Origin: Aliishimia sp045106335
Lineage (GTDB): Bacteria; Pseudomonadota; Alphaproteobacteria; Rhodobacterales; Rhodobacteraceae
DNA: 64,000 nucleotides
NCBI GenBank assembly: GCA_045106335.1
Contig: JBGCEM010000043.1
Span: 3,946 to 67,945, forward strand
Reading direction: 5' to 3'
This document shows, one piece after another, positions 26,286 through 35,259 of this stretch. A model generated the notes under the pieces. The model was not told the origin of the DNA. It did not search any database and saw only the letters and a program-made list of their open reading frames with translations. The translations under genes were made by a program, and so were the position numbers. The number at the start of each line of letters is the position of its first letter. The stretch's first letter is position 1.

Positions 26286-28130
26286 TTACTCGACCCCATG
26301 TTCCGTTTTGTCCCAGTAAAAGGGCGAAGTGATGATTTCGTACAGGGCTTTGTACATCGCAATGCAACCCAGTGGGAAATACAGCAACATTGTCGGCGCC
26401 CAAGGGATGAGGTGTCGGTGCTGGGGGCCACGCACGGCAATGGCGTGAATGGCAATCGAAATCAGCTCGCACACCAGAAAGAACGTCAAAATCCCGAAAC
26501 TGCCCGCCCAATCGGCGAAGGGGTGGGCAAGCCCGGCGATGATCAACCAAAATGACCAGAATACCGGGGCCAAAAAGAACTGCGACAGGGATGCAATAAA
26601 GAATATCTGCACACCTAAGAAACGATATAGTCCCAAATCTTTGAGCAGTTTCAGGGGGGTGCGCATATGCGCGGCCCATGTGAGCGCAAAGCCCTTTAAC
26701 CAACGTGAGCGTTGACGGACCCAGGGCCAGGGGCGACAATTGGCCTCTTCATAGGTGACCGTGTCGATCAATTCAGTTCGGTATCCGGCCCGCGCCAAAC
26801 GCAGCCCCAGATCGGCATCCTCGGTGACGTTATGGGCATCCCATCCCCCCAAATCCTCTAATACTGATCGGCGGAAGAACAACGTTGTGCCACCCAAAGG
26901 AATGACCCAACCCAATCGCGCCAATCCTGCCAAGGTCAGGCGCCACCACGTTGCATATTCGATCGTAAAACAGCGCGCCATCCAATTTGCCTTGGCGTTG
27001 TAGTAGTCCAATCGACCCTGCAAGCAGACAGTTTCAGACGGGGCCAAGTGGAATTGCGTCACGACTTTTTCGATTTGATCCGCTTCGGGCGCGTCCTCGG
27101 CGTCCCATACCCCAACGATACTTCCGCGGCAAAAATCGAGCGCATAGTTCAATGCACGGGGTTTGGTTTTCAATCCAGACCCACGGGGGACCTCGATCAC
27201 GCGCATCCAAGGTGGCAGATCCGTGCGCGACACTGTGTCTTGGGTGACTGAATCATCGGCTTCAAGCACCAAGACCACGTCCAACAGCGCTTTAGGATAG
27301 GTCAGTTTAGACAGGCGCGCGATCAACATTTCGGCGATACGGCGTTCGTGCAAGAGTGGGACCAGCATTGACACTTGCGGCAGGCGTAACGGCTTGATGT
27401 CGTCCGGGATACGGTCCAAGCGGTCAGGTTTTGTTAGGGCAGCCATCGCGGAAATCGTTTTCATAAAGATCGAAATCGCCAACGTCACAACCGCAAGCCA
27501 AGAAAACAGGATCCACACTTGGTTGGGCACAAAAAACAAACCCGCGCAAAGGCAAAGCAGCAACACGGCCCCCAGCACATTGCGCAGCATAGGTTTTGCA
27601 TCAAAGCCTCGGCAAGACATATCGCGTGGCACGCGTTTTTCGGCGCGTAAAGCCAGGGTTGGGCCAAAGAGACGGGCTTGGGCTTTGCGGATGTCGGCAA
27701 TGTTGCACAGCACAGGTTGCATGACCAAGGTTTCGTCCGCATCCAAGTGCTCAAACTGATCCGGGCGCGCTGTTGCTACTAAAAGGATGTCTCCAAATCT
27801 ACGCCAGGGCACGACACCATGTTGAAAGCACAGATCCGGGGACAGGAATGTTACAAGGTCAGGCTCAGGCGGGAAGCGCGACAGATCGGCGATGGTGAGA
27901 CCATGTTGTTCGGCCAATGCGTTGTGTAAATCGCGCGCACGGATCATGCCCTCATATATCAGGATATCGCCCAAAGGCGCATCGGCCTGGCGTTGTAGGT
28001 CCAGTCCATGCGCCAATTCTGCATCTGTAAGGCAGCCTTGATCGACCAAGATTTGGCCAATCGGGCGCGCCGACTTGGGGCGAAAGGTGGGCGCATTGGT
28101 TTGGACGCGCTGGGTGGCTTCACGAAACAA
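26286..28130 (-). CDS. MshEN-domain/family 2 glycosyltransferase fusion
   Basis: 614 residues from a TTG at 28130, which has GGGGAG upstream; no other start fits before an in-frame stop. Residues 23-46 and 52-75 are two 24-residue motifs (PIGQILVDQG... and PLGDILIYEG...) with 5 residues between them, exactly the layout of the MshEN c-di-GMP-binding domain; residue 1 of each motif is Pro rather than Arg. Two membrane helices lie at about 186-225. A GT2 catalytic domain spans about 252-480, with DAED (343-346), TED (436-438) and QRSRW (473-477). More helices follow at the C-terminus. This is the plan of a processive, cellulose-synthase-like polysaccharide synthase. No other exopolysaccharide genes are adjacent. 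Confidence 0.88.
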   Translation of the reverse strand: MFREATQRVQTNAPTFRPKSARPIGQILVDQGCLTDAELAHGLDLQRQADAPLGDILIYEGMIRARDLHNALAEQHGLTIADLSRFPPEPDLVTFLSPDLCFQHGVVPWRRFGDILLVATARPDQFEHLDADETLVMQPVLCNIADIRKAQARLFGPTLALRAEKRVPRDMSCRGFDAKPMLRNVLGAVLLLCLCAGLFFVPNQVWILFSWLAVVTLAISIFMKTISAMAALTKPDRLDRIPDDIKPLRLPQVSMLVPLLHERRIAEMLIARLSKLTYPKALLDVVLVLEADDSVTQDTVSRTDLPPWMRVIEVPRGSGLKTKPRALNYALDFCRGSIVGVWDAEDAPEADQIEKVVTQFHLAPSETVCLQGRLDYYNAKANWMARCFTIEYATWWRLTLAGLARLGWVIPLGGTTLFFRRSVLEDLGGWDAHNVTEDADLGLRLARAGYRTELIDTVTYEEANCRPWPWVRQRSRWLKGFALTWAAHMRTPLKLLKDLGLYRFLGVQIFFIASLSQFFLAPVFWSFWLIIAGLAHPFADWAGSFGILTFFLVCELISIAIHAIAVRGPQHRHLIPWAPTMLLYFPLGCIAMYKALYEIITSPFYWDKTEHGVE

Positions 28131-28141
28131 CTGATGACTCC

Positions 28142-28156
28142 CCGAAGGTACTTCGG
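28142..28156. promoter_or_regulatory. small hairpin upstream of the glycosyltransferase
   Basis: CCGAAG, loop GTA, CTTCGG: a perfect 6-bp stem 12 bp before the TTG start, in the 96-bp gap after carA. It could be part of the 5' leader or a weak terminator for carA; neither is established. Confidence 0.3.
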
Positions 28157-28226
28157 TGTGTCACTTTTGCCCGAACGCGTATTAAGGCGGCGTTAAATTG
28201 ATCAAATTCGTGTCAATTCGACGCGA

Positions 28227-29375
28227 TTATGCTGCACGTGCCCGCATGGCTTCGGCAAAGCGTTCGAAAAGGTAGAAACTGTCTTGCGGACCTGGGCTGG
28301 CCTCAGGGTGGTACTGCACTGAAAATACAGGCTTATCTGCGACGCGTATACCGCAGTTTGAACCGTCGAACAGGGAAGTGTGGGTTTGTAAGACCCCAGA
28401 TGGTAGTGTTTGCGCATCCACCGCAAAGCCATGGTTCATAGACGTAATTTCGACTGTTCCTGTCTCTAGATCCTTCACGGGATGATTGGCCCCGTGATGG
28501 CCGTGATTCATTTTGATCGTTTTGGCACCCAAAGCCAATGCAAGCATTTGATGCCCAAGGCAAATGCCAAACACCGGGACGTCTTTGTCCAAGACCCCCT
28601 TTATCATCGGCACCGCATATTCACCTGTGGCAGCGGGGTCACCAGGGCCGTTGGACAGGAACACACCATCGGGTTCATGGGCCAAGACCTCATCCGCGGT
28701 GGCGGTGGCCGGCAGGACAGTGACGTCGCAACCGACCGAGGCAAGACAGCGCAGAATGTTGCGTTTTGCGCCAAAATCCAACGCGACAACTTTGTATTTG
28801 GCAGCGTCTTGCGTTCCGAATCCATCGGGCCAAGCCCAGCGGGTTTCATTCCAACGGTAGGATTGTGCGCAGGTGACGTCTTTGGCAAGGTCCATGCCCT
28901 CAAGTCCGGAAAAACCACGTGCGGCAGCCACAAGCGCGTCGGTGTCCAACTGACCGTCAGGGTCGTGGGCTAAAGCGACATGTGGTGCGCCGGCTTGGCG
29001 AATGGCACGTGTCAGCCGTCTTGTGTCAATGCCACCAATCGCAATTCGATTGCGCGCGGCCAACCAGTCAGACAGGGGTTGAGTCGCGCGCCAGTTCGAC
29101 GGGGTTGTTGGCATCCATTTCACGACCATCCCAGCAGCCACAGGATTGCCCGTTTCGTCATCATCCGCATTCACACCAACATTGCCGATATGGGGGAAGG
29201 TGAAGGTCACGACTTGGCCCGCATAAGACGGATCGGTCATGATTTCCTGGTATCCTGTCATCGCAGTGTTGAAGCACAGCTCGGCCGTGGTCTGTCCTGG
29301 TGCGCCAAATCCAGTGCCAAAGAACAAGGTGCCATCCGCAAGGGCAAGACAGGCGGTCGGGCGTGAAGAGGACAT
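28227..29375 (-). CDS. carA: carbamoyl-phosphate synthase small subunit
   Basis: Glutamine amidotransferase subunit that feeds ammonia to CarB for arginine and pyrimidine synthesis. 382 residues. The N-terminal CPSase_sm domain begins ACLALADGTLFFGTGFG. The C-terminal class I GATase has the nucleophile elbow FGICLGHQMLALALG and the VQYHPEASPGP His/Glu pair. The ATG at 29375 (MSSSRPTACLA) is preceded by AAGGTG; an in-frame start at 29426 adds 17 unlike residues. It is divergent from the yqeY gene; carB is not in the window. Confidence 0.96.
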   Translation of the reverse strand: MSSSRPTACLALADGTLFFGTGFGAPGQTTAELCFNTAMTGYQEIMTDPSYAGQVVTFTFPHIGNVGVNADDDETGNPVAAGMVVKWMPTTPSNWRATQPLSDWLAARNRIAIGGIDTRRLTRAIRQAGAPHVALAHDPDGQLDTDALVAAARGFSGLEGMDLAKDVTCAQSYRWNETRWAWPDGFGTQDAAKYKVVALDFGAKRNILRCLASVGCDVTVLPATATADEVLAHEPDGVFLSNGPGDPAATGEYAVPMIKGVLDKDVPVFGICLGHQMLALALGAKTIKMNHGHHGANHPVKDLETGTVEITSMNHGFAVDAQTLPSGVLQTHTSLFDGSNCGIRVADKPVFSVQYHPEASPGPQDSFYLFERFAEAMRARAA

Positions 29376-29410
29376 GAGCAAGACACCTTTTATGCGGACA
29401 AATTTCACGA

Positions 29411-29439
29411 TGTCTACAAACAGCACCCCGAGAGGTCAA
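29411..29439 (-). promoter_or_regulatory. possible carA promoter
   Basis: On the minus strand TTGACC (29439-29434) is followed after 17 bp by TAGACA (29416-29411), 36 bp before the carA ATG. The -35 is good and the -10 weak. Prediction only. Confidence 0.35.
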
Positions 29440-29571
29440 GGCTTTGATGAAAATGGTTTTCATTTGTTTTCAGTTAGTTAGGACCTGCATGTTTGGTTGC
29501 TCTGTGGTTAAGTTTTCGATATTGTCAAACGTCTGTGGCCCAATTTTGGGCGCTATTGCGGGAAAATTTGC

Positions 29572-30036
29572 ATGGTTGAAATTCGCACACGCGTGATGGA
29601 CGCATTGAAACAGGCGATGAAGGACAAGGATGCGTCGCGTCTGAGCACGCTTCGTTTGATCAACGCCGCAATCAAAGATAAAGATATCGCCTTGCGTGCC
29701 GAAGGTCGTGAGGTCAGGGCGAGTGACGGCGAAGTGCTTGCGATCTTAGGGAAAATGACCAAGCAGCGCAGTGAAAGCGCCAAAGCTTACGAAGAGGGTT
29801 CGCGTTTAGACTTGGCGGAACGGGAATTGGCCGAGATTGCAATTATTGAGAATTTCTTGCCGCGTCAGCTCGGCGAAGACGAGGTTGCAAAAGCAGTCGC
29901 AACCACAATTGAAGACCTCAAAGCTGAGTCGATCCGAGATATGGGCAAAGTTATGGGCGCATTAAAAGATCAATATACAGGTCAAATGGATTTTGGCGCA
30001 GCGGGGCGAATTGTCAAAGCCCATTTGTGTGGTTGA
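29572..30036 (+). CDS. GatB/YqeY-domain protein
   Basis: 154 residues, the normal length of the YqeY family. It starts MVEIRTRVMDALKQAMKDKDASRLSTLRLINAAIKDKDI, a signature of the family, followed by EVLAILGKMTKQRSESAKAYE and a C-terminal GatB-tail-like domain (IRDMGKVMGALKDQYTGQMDF). The GatB tail binds tRNA in the amidotransferase, so a tRNA-linked role is inferred; the true function is unknown. It is divergent from carA, a common arrangement in Alphaproteobacteria. Confidence 0.9.
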   Translation: MVEIRTRVMDALKQAMKDKDASRLSTLRLINAAIKDKDIALRAEGREVRASDGEVLAILGKMTKQRSESAKAYEEGSRLDLAERELAEIAIIENFLPRQLGEDEVAKAVATTIEDLKAESIRDMGKVMGALKDQYTGQMDFGAAGRIVKAHLCG

Positions 30037-30083
30037 TCCTAGGGGTGTTTCGGCGCAGCGGTTGATCGTCACAGCTTGCCTTG

Positions 30084-30578
30084 TCAATTAGGGACAGGAC
30101 GCTTTAAGGCGCGTTTAAGGTCGTCGAAAAGGGCAACGCGCTCTTCCTCGGACAGAAATGCACCAATTTCAACTTCGCGGCCTTTCCCTTTTAGCGTGAC
30201 GTAATGTGGGACCGGCCCGTCGTCGTCATATTTACACACCTGGGTCCAATAGAGATTGCAGTCCCATTCCTGCGTTTTGCCGTCTGGATTGGTGCGCAGC
30301 AGATGTGTCTCAACTTCGGACAGGGTCAGAACTTCCAAGATTTGACGGGATTTGTGGTTCTTTTGCAGCGCGAAATAGATCCCCCAGACGGCCAGCATTA
30401 AGAACGGTAATATCCCCCATAGAATGGGCGAACCGAGCAAGGGCAATGTCGGGATCAGTATTAAGGTAAATGTTGTTAGAACAAATGCTGCCATCCCGCG
30501 TGCTGGCAAGGATTCGTGGGGCCACAGATGCAGCGTTTGAACGGGATCTGATGGGCGGGTGGTCCAGCGATACGGCAT
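30084..30578 (-). CDS. DUF2244 membrane protein
   Basis: 164 residues. A soluble N-terminal stretch ending LPARGMAA is followed by two close membrane helices (FVLTTFTLILIPTLPLLG and ILWGILPFLMLAVWGIYFAL). The cytoplasmic C-terminus holds WDCNLYWTQV, YVTLKGKGREVEIGAFLSEEER. This matches the DUF2244 family, often found with cytochrome oxidase genes in Alphaproteobacteria, here just downstream of ctaD but after a terminator. Function unknown. Confidence 0.83.
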   Translation of the reverse strand: MPYRWTTRPSDPVQTLHLWPHESLPARGMAAFVLTTFTLILIPTLPLLGSPILWGILPFLMLAVWGIYFALQKNHKSRQILEVLTLSEVETHLLRTNPDGKTQEWDCNLYWTQVCKYDDDGPVPHYVTLKGKGREVEIGAFLSEEERVALFDDLKRALKRPVPN

Positions 30579-30666
30579 ATCTGCGCCTAAATGTGCTGTT
30601 GTTAGAAACGCGCGCCAAGTCTTGTTGTACCTGGCTAAGATCGATTTTGCAGGTTCGTACTAAGAG

Positions 30667-30702
30667 AACCAAGGCCCGATAATAGTCCAAAGGGCCTTGG
30701 TT
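30667..30702 (-). terminator. terminator after ctaD
   Basis: AACCAAGGCCC (30667-30677) and GGGCCTTGGTT (30692-30702) form a perfect 11-bp stem with a 14-nt loop, 15 nt beyond the ctaD stop. Minus-strand bases after it are moderately T-rich (TCTCTTAG). Confidence 0.68.
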
Positions 30703-30716
30703 GAAGTCTTTTACGC

Positions 30717-32387
30717 TTAGTGCGCGGGGGTTTTGTCCCAATCTTCCTGTTTCGGAAGCTGCTCGAACGTGTGCTCGGGCGGTGGCGAGGGCAACGTCCA
30801 TTCCAGCGTATCTGCGTACTCGTTCCAAGGATTGTTTTCAGTCACTTTCGCGCCGCGCAGCAACGTGTAAGCAATGATCCCAAAGAAGAAGAGGAAGGAT
30901 GCAAAGGACAAGTACGCGCCCAGTGACGACCAACCGTTCCAGTAGGCGAATGCTTCTGGATAGTCGATATAGCGACGTGGCATGCCCTGACGGCCCAAGA
31001 AGTGTTGCGGGAAGAATGTCAGGTTGGCACCAATGAACATCATCCAGAAGTGCAACTTGCCAGCCCATTCAGGGTACATCCGTCCGGACATCTTCGGCAG
31101 GTAGAAATATATGCCAGCAAAGATGGTGAACACCGCGCCCAAGCTCATCACATAGTGGAAATGCGCCACGACATAATAAGTGTCGTGATAGTACCGGTCC
31201 ACAGCTGCTTGCGACAACACAATCCCCGTAACACCACCAACGGTGAACAAGAACAGGAAGCCAAAGGCCCACAGCATTGGTGTTTTGAACTCAACTGAGC
31301 CACCCCACATGGTCGCGATCCAACTGAACACCTTCACACCCGTTGGAACGGCAATCACCATGGTCGCCAACATAAAATAGGCTTGCTGGTTCAAAGTCAT
31401 TCCCACCGTGTACATGTGGTGTGCCCACACAACAAAGCCCAAAGCGCCAATCGCGATGATCGCCCAAACCATTGGCAAATAGCCAAACACAGGTTTGCGT
31501 GAGAACGTCGCAATCACATGGCTAATCAAGCCGAAGCCAGGAAGAATGATGATGTACACCTCTGGGTGCCCGAAGAACCACAAGATGTGCTGATACAAGA
31601 TCGGGTCACCCCCGCCGGCAGGATCAAAGAAGGTAAACCCAAAGTTACGATCCATCAACAACATGGTGATCGCGCCTGCCAAAACAGGCAAGGACAACAG
31701 AATCAGCCAGGATGTGACAAAGATCGACCAGCTAAACAGCGGCACTTTGAACAACGTCATGCCAGGAGCACGCATGTTCAAGAATGTCGTGATCATGTTG
31801 ATTGCACCCAAAATCGACGAAGCACCTGACACGTGGACCGCGAAAATCGCGAGGTCCATGGACATGCCTTCTTCATTGGTCGACAGCGGCGGGTACAATA
31901 CCCAACCCACACCAGATCCAGCTTGACCATTGCCACCGGGTGCCAGGACCGAACACACGGCCAACGTGGTTCCGGCCACATACATCCAATAGGACAAGTT
32001 GTTCATCCGAGGAAACGCCATATCCGGCGCGCCGATCTGTAACGGCATGAAATAGTTACCGAATCCGCCGAAAAGGGCAGGGATGACAACGAAGAACATC
32101 ATCAAAATGCCGTGACCGGTGATCAGCACATTCCACAAATGCCCGTTGGGGGTACATTCAGCAGATGATTGGAACAACCGCGCACCCTCGGCGCACATAT
32201 ATTGCACACCGGGATCTGCCAGTTCCATCCGCATATAGACCGTAAAGGCCACCGAAATGAAGCCCGCGAAGGCCGAAGTGATCAGGTAAAGAATCCCGAT
32301 ATCTTTGTGGTTTGTGGACATGAACCAACGGACAAAAAAGCTCCGATTGTCTTCATGCTCGTGGCCATGAATGGCTGCGTCTGCCAT
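30717..32387 (-). CDS. ctaD: cytochrome c oxidase subunit I (aa3 type)
   Basis: Haem-copper oxidase catalytic subunit, 556 residues, with twelve membrane helices. Low-spin haem ligand His in ITGHGILMMFF; CuB site with the His-Tyr crosslink in WFFGHPEVYIIILPGFG and the pair in WAHHMYTVGM; haem a/a3 ligands in VAHFHYVMSLGAV. The D-channel segment GAPDMAFPRMNN and the K-channel lysine (PTGVKVFSW) are present, so it is a type A1 pump. AGGAGG lies eight bases before the ATG, the best ribosome binding site in the region. ctaC and ctaE are not adjacent. Confidence 0.98.
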   Translation of the reverse strand: MADAAIHGHEHEDNRSFFVRWFMSTNHKDIGILYLITSAFAGFISVAFTVYMRMELADPGVQYMCAEGARLFQSSAECTPNGHLWNVLITGHGILMMFFVVIPALFGGFGNYFMPLQIGAPDMAFPRMNNLSYWMYVAGTTLAVCSVLAPGGNGQAGSGVGWVLYPPLSTNEEGMSMDLAIFAVHVSGASSILGAINMITTFLNMRAPGMTLFKVPLFSWSIFVTSWLILLSLPVLAGAITMLLMDRNFGFTFFDPAGGGDPILYQHILWFFGHPEVYIIILPGFGLISHVIATFSRKPVFGYLPMVWAIIAIGALGFVVWAHHMYTVGMTLNQQAYFMLATMVIAVPTGVKVFSWIATMWGGSVEFKTPMLWAFGFLFLFTVGGVTGIVLSQAAVDRYYHDTYYVVAHFHYVMSLGAVFTIFAGIYFYLPKMSGRMYPEWAGKLHFWMMFIGANLTFFPQHFLGRQGMPRRYIDYPEAFAYWNGWSSLGAYLSFASFLFFFGIIAYTLLRGAKVTENNPWNEYADTLEWTLPSPPPEHTFEQLPKQEDWDKTPAH

Positions 32388-32634
32388 AAGGCTTGCCTCC
32401 TATTGCGCAATGTACCCGCGCCGGATTGGTCCCAGCGCTTTAGTCTGGCTACGTTCTAAGGGTATAAATCTTACCGTTCAATGGACGATCCCGCGCAAGA
32501 GCGGGTTAGATTGTCGCGGGAAAAGGGTTTGGGTCTTGAAAAACGGGGGTGGATTGCACAATGGTGCACGACACACAGGATATCGGCTGATACAGTGCAT
32601 GTCTCCGATCCAACCATAATTTAACAAAATTACT

Positions 32635-33294
32635 TTAAGGCGCGTTGCCAAAGACCTGATCAAAAGACATTTTCAGGGCTACATCCAAATCATCCATCGT
32701 GACCGGATACCCCAAATCTACCAAACTTGTGACGCCGTGCTTGGTAATGCCGCAAGGTACGATTCCACTAAAATGATCCAGATCCGGTTCCACATTAATC
32801 GAGATCCCATGAAAGCTGATCCATTTGCGCAACCGGATGCCAATGGCCGCGATTTTATCTTCCGCGATGTCGCCCGACAGCGCAGGCGGTTTTTCCGGCC
32901 GCTGCACCCACACGCCGACGCGGTCAGGACGGATTAGACCTGTCACGTTGAACTCAGACAGCGCTAAGATCACCCAAGCTTCCAACTGCTTCACGAATTT
33001 TCGCACATCCCGCCCACGTGTGTTCAGATCGAGCATAACATAGACCACCCTTTGCCCGGGCCCGTGATAGGTATATTGCCCACCTCGTTGTGCAGGAAAT
33101 ACGTCAAATCGGTCTGGATCGGTTAGATCTTCGATCTGTGCCGAGGTGCCTGCGGTGTAAAGCGGGGGGTGTTCCAACAGCCAAAGCGCCTCGGATGCGC
33201 GCCCGGCGGCGATATCTGCCACGCGGGTTTCCATCCGCGCGAGCGCATCAGGATAGGACACAAGCCCAGGGGTTTGGATCCATTCAACCATCAT
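32635..33294 (-). CDS. lipB: octanoyl-[ACP]:protein octanoyltransferase
   Basis: Moves octanoyl from ACP to lipoyl domains of 2-oxoacid dehydrogenases and GcvH. 219 residues. Core motif RGGQYTYHGPGQRVVYVMLDL, the AAIGIRLRKWISFHGISINV block and the catalytic Cys in IVPCGITKHGVTSL are all present. The start codon at 33294 directly follows the stop of the LytTR gene (TGA-ATG); the next codon is also ATG (33291). The 247 bp between lipB and the ctaD start hold only a weak hairpin (32490-32505). Confidence 0.96.
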   Translation of the reverse strand: MMVEWIQTPGLVSYPDALARMETRVADIAAGRASEALWLLEHPPLYTAGTSAQIEDLTDPDRFDVFPAQRGGQYTYHGPGQRVVYVMLDLNTRGRDVRKFVKQLEAWVILALSEFNVTGLIRPDRVGVWVQRPEKPPALSGDIAEDKIAAIGIRLRKWISFHGISINVEPDLDHFSGIVPCGITKHGVTSLVDLGYPVTMDDLDVALKMSFDQVFGNAP

Positions 33295-34077
33295 TCATCC
33301 AGGCAGCAACCCGGCTTGTTTCAAGCGGGGCAAATTGCTGCGCGATACAGGCAGTGTGCGCCCATCACTTAGGGTCAATGTGGCCTTTCCGGATGCGCGT
33401 GCCACGTCCCTGACATGTTGTATTGCGACCCAATGCGAGCGATGAATTTGCAAACCTTCGATGGGGTCTGTCTCGGCAATCGCATCGCTAAGACGCATCA
33501 AAACCAGCTCGGTTCCGTTTGCAGTTGTGACTTCGACATAGTGATCCACCGAAGACATCGACACCAGCGAGCCCCGTTTTGCCAGCGGCAAGCGCACCAG
33601 AATCCGTGGGCCGTCAGAGGTATCGGTGGCTTGATTGTCTGCCTCTGAGGCGTCGGTATTGATCAAAGCTGCCGCCCCCGAAATGACGAATGAGGCGACA
33701 AACACATTCCCCGTCAAGATAAACAACCCCATCGTGCTGGGGAAAAATTGAAACACGGCAGCATTCAACACAAGGATCTCGGCAGTGATCGCGGTCGCGG
33801 TGATCACAGAGGCCAACACGACAATCCCCCAGTCGGAAAGTCTGCCCCGCAACATATCCCAAAGCGCTGCATTCAGGATCGAGCCGGTCAAATATGTCAC
33901 CACAGCCAGCACGCACCAATAGACCATACGCCCCAGTAAAGGCATCACATCGATTGTCCCAAAAGGACCGGCCAAGCCCAACAACAATCCCGCCGCCAGA
34001 GTGCAAATCCACACTGGTTTCTTGGTGCGAAACGCATGCATTTCACGCTTCGCGATTTGCAAAAAGCTGTCTTTCAT
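33295..34077 (-). CDS. membrane-anchored LytTR-domain DNA-binding protein
   Basis: 260 residues. Four hydrophobic helices in the first 140 residues (ICTLAAGLLLGLAGPFG; MVYWCVLAVVTYLTGSIL; WGIVVLASVITATAITAEIL; MGLFILTGNVFVASFVI) are followed by a linker. The C-terminal LytTR DNA-binding domain begins around RGSLVSMSSVDHYVEVTT and runs through GLQIHRSHWVAIQHVRDV and LPVSRSNLPRL. It is a one-component membrane-bound regulator; signal and targets are unknown. The start is ATG 34077 or GTG 34098 (7 codons longer); both have weak ribosome binding sites. Its stop abuts lipB, and it is divergent from the DUF2306 gene, a plausible target. Confidence 0.87.
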   Translation of the reverse strand: MKDSFLQIAKREMHAFRTKKPVWICTLAAGLLLGLAGPFGTIDVMPLLGRMVYWCVLAVVTYLTGSILNAALWDMLRGRLSDWGIVVLASVITATAITAEILVLNAAVFQFFPSTMGLFILTGNVFVASFVISGAAALINTDASEADNQATDTSDGPRILVRLPLAKRGSLVSMSSVDHYVEVTTANGTELVLMRLSDAIAETDPIEGLQIHRSHWVAIQHVRDVARASGKATLTLSDGRTLPVSRSNLPRLKQAGLLPG

Positions 34078-34203
34078 GGAGTTTCCATTGGTGTTCACGT
34101 CATGTGCATTGCGCGCCTAGCACGTCTTCGCTTTCAAATGTGCCAGAGCAGCCCCTTGCAGACAAGAGGTGGCGCAAATGAAAGCAAACATGAAGGAAAG
34201 CAA

Positions 34204-34707
34204 ATGTCTTTAGATCCCTTTCTGGCGGCAAGCTGGCAGATTCAAATCCACGTGGTATTGGCGTTGATCGCGCTTATTCTGGGGCCCGTTGCTTTGTGGC
34301 GCAAGCGGCGTGATCGAATGCATAAAATGATTGGATATATCTGGGTGGTGTCGATGACGCTCGCGTCTTTGGTCTCTTTTGCTATTCCCAGCCACTTCTC
34401 GCCCATTGGGTTTGGCCCGATTCACCTGTTGTCGATCTACGGGCTCAGTGGAATATATGTTGCGATGCGTGCGATTTATCGGCGCGACATCAGGCTGCAT
34501 AAAGAAGTCATGGAAAATCTGTATGTGCGCGGGGTTGCGTTGGCGGGCGCGTTCAACTTTTTGCCCGGCCGGACCACGCAGCGTGCCCTGCTGCCGGACA
34601 CACCTGAACTGGGCTATGTGATTATTGCAGCGGCCCTTATCTGGGCTTTTTTGCCTATGATCATGGCGGCCCTGCCGAAGCAAAGCTATGCAAAGCGGGA
34701 TGTTTAA
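34204..34707 (+). CDS. DUF2306-type membrane protein
   Basis: 167 residues with four hydrophobic helices. Features: WQIQIHVVLALIALILGPVALWRKR, HKMIGYIWVVSM, GPIHLLSIYGLSGIYVAMRAIYRRDIRLHKEVM. The spaced His residues in helices 1-3 and the RLHK loop fit the DUF2306/predicted haem-type membrane family. The ATG at 34204 has AAGGAAAG before it. Function unknown. It is divergent from the LytTR regulator, so control by it is plausible but unproven. Confidence 0.83.
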   Translation: MSLDPFLAASWQIQIHVVLALIALILGPVALWRKRRDRMHKMIGYIWVVSMTLASLVSFAIPSHFSPIGFGPIHLLSIYGLSGIYVAMRAIYRRDIRLHKEVMENLYVRGVALAGAFNFLPGRTTQRALLPDTPELGYVIIAAALIWAFLPMIMAALPKQSYAKRDV

Positions 34708-34827
34708 AGGCCCTTGCGGCGGTGCGGATGGACCTCGCAGGGCGAAAAAATCCCCAAATCACCACGGACTTGCCATGGTTTTGGTCATCTTTGCGGCGAG
34801 TACAGCGGTGCTAGTTTGGAGGCTGTG

Positions 34828-35259
34828 ATGCCAAATACCCAATTTGAAGCCAGGATTGAGCGCATTCGCGCACGCGAGGCATCTTTGCAAGGCCCCGAGC
34901 TGATGGCAGGTGTCGGAGATGTCGGGCACTGTGCGCAACCGGCCGAACAGGTGGTAAGACCAAAGCCCAAGGCTTCGTTGATCTTGGGGCTGTTAGGGGC
35001 GGTTATTGGCGCGCTGGCCTTTGAATACCTGCTTCTTAACCTGGATCTGGATGCCGTTTTGGCGATGGATTTATCCGATCTTGTTGCTCTGGCCTTGACG
35101 ACACGCGGCGTGGGGCTCAGTGCGTCAATCTTGCTGATATGCCTATGCCTGTCGTTTTACAGTGTGTTACGCGGGCCAAAATCTTGGCGGATCATGAGCC
35201 TAAGTTGCAGCGCTATGGGCGGGGCGATGGGGGTCGGATTGACTGCGCTGTTTGGTTAG
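34828..35259 (+). CDS. hypothetical small membrane protein
   Basis: 143 residues. The ATG at 34828 has GGAGG eight bases upstream. An N-terminal soluble part (FEARIERIRAREASLQGPELMAG) is followed by three hydrophobic segments (LILGLLGAVIGALAFEYLLL; GLSASILLICLCLSFYSVL; CSAMGGAMGVGLTALFG). I recognise no family. The stop (TAG 35257-35259) overlaps the convergent stop of the TPR gene. Confidence 0.72.
   Translation: MPNTQFEARIERIRAREASLQGPELMAGVGDVGHCAQPAEQVVRPKPKASLILGLLGAVIGALAFEYLLLNLDLDAVLAMDLSDLVALALTTRGVGLSASILLICLCLSFYSVLRGPKSWRIMSLSCSAMGGAMGVGLTALFG

Noticed and set aside
32490..32505. CCCGC/GCGGG hairpin between ctaD and lipB
   Set aside because: Only 5 bp, no T-run and far from the lipB stop; not a supported terminator.
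34714..34827. Longer start for the small membrane protein at 34828
   Set aside because: No ribosome binding site, whereas the ATG at 34828 has GGAGG.
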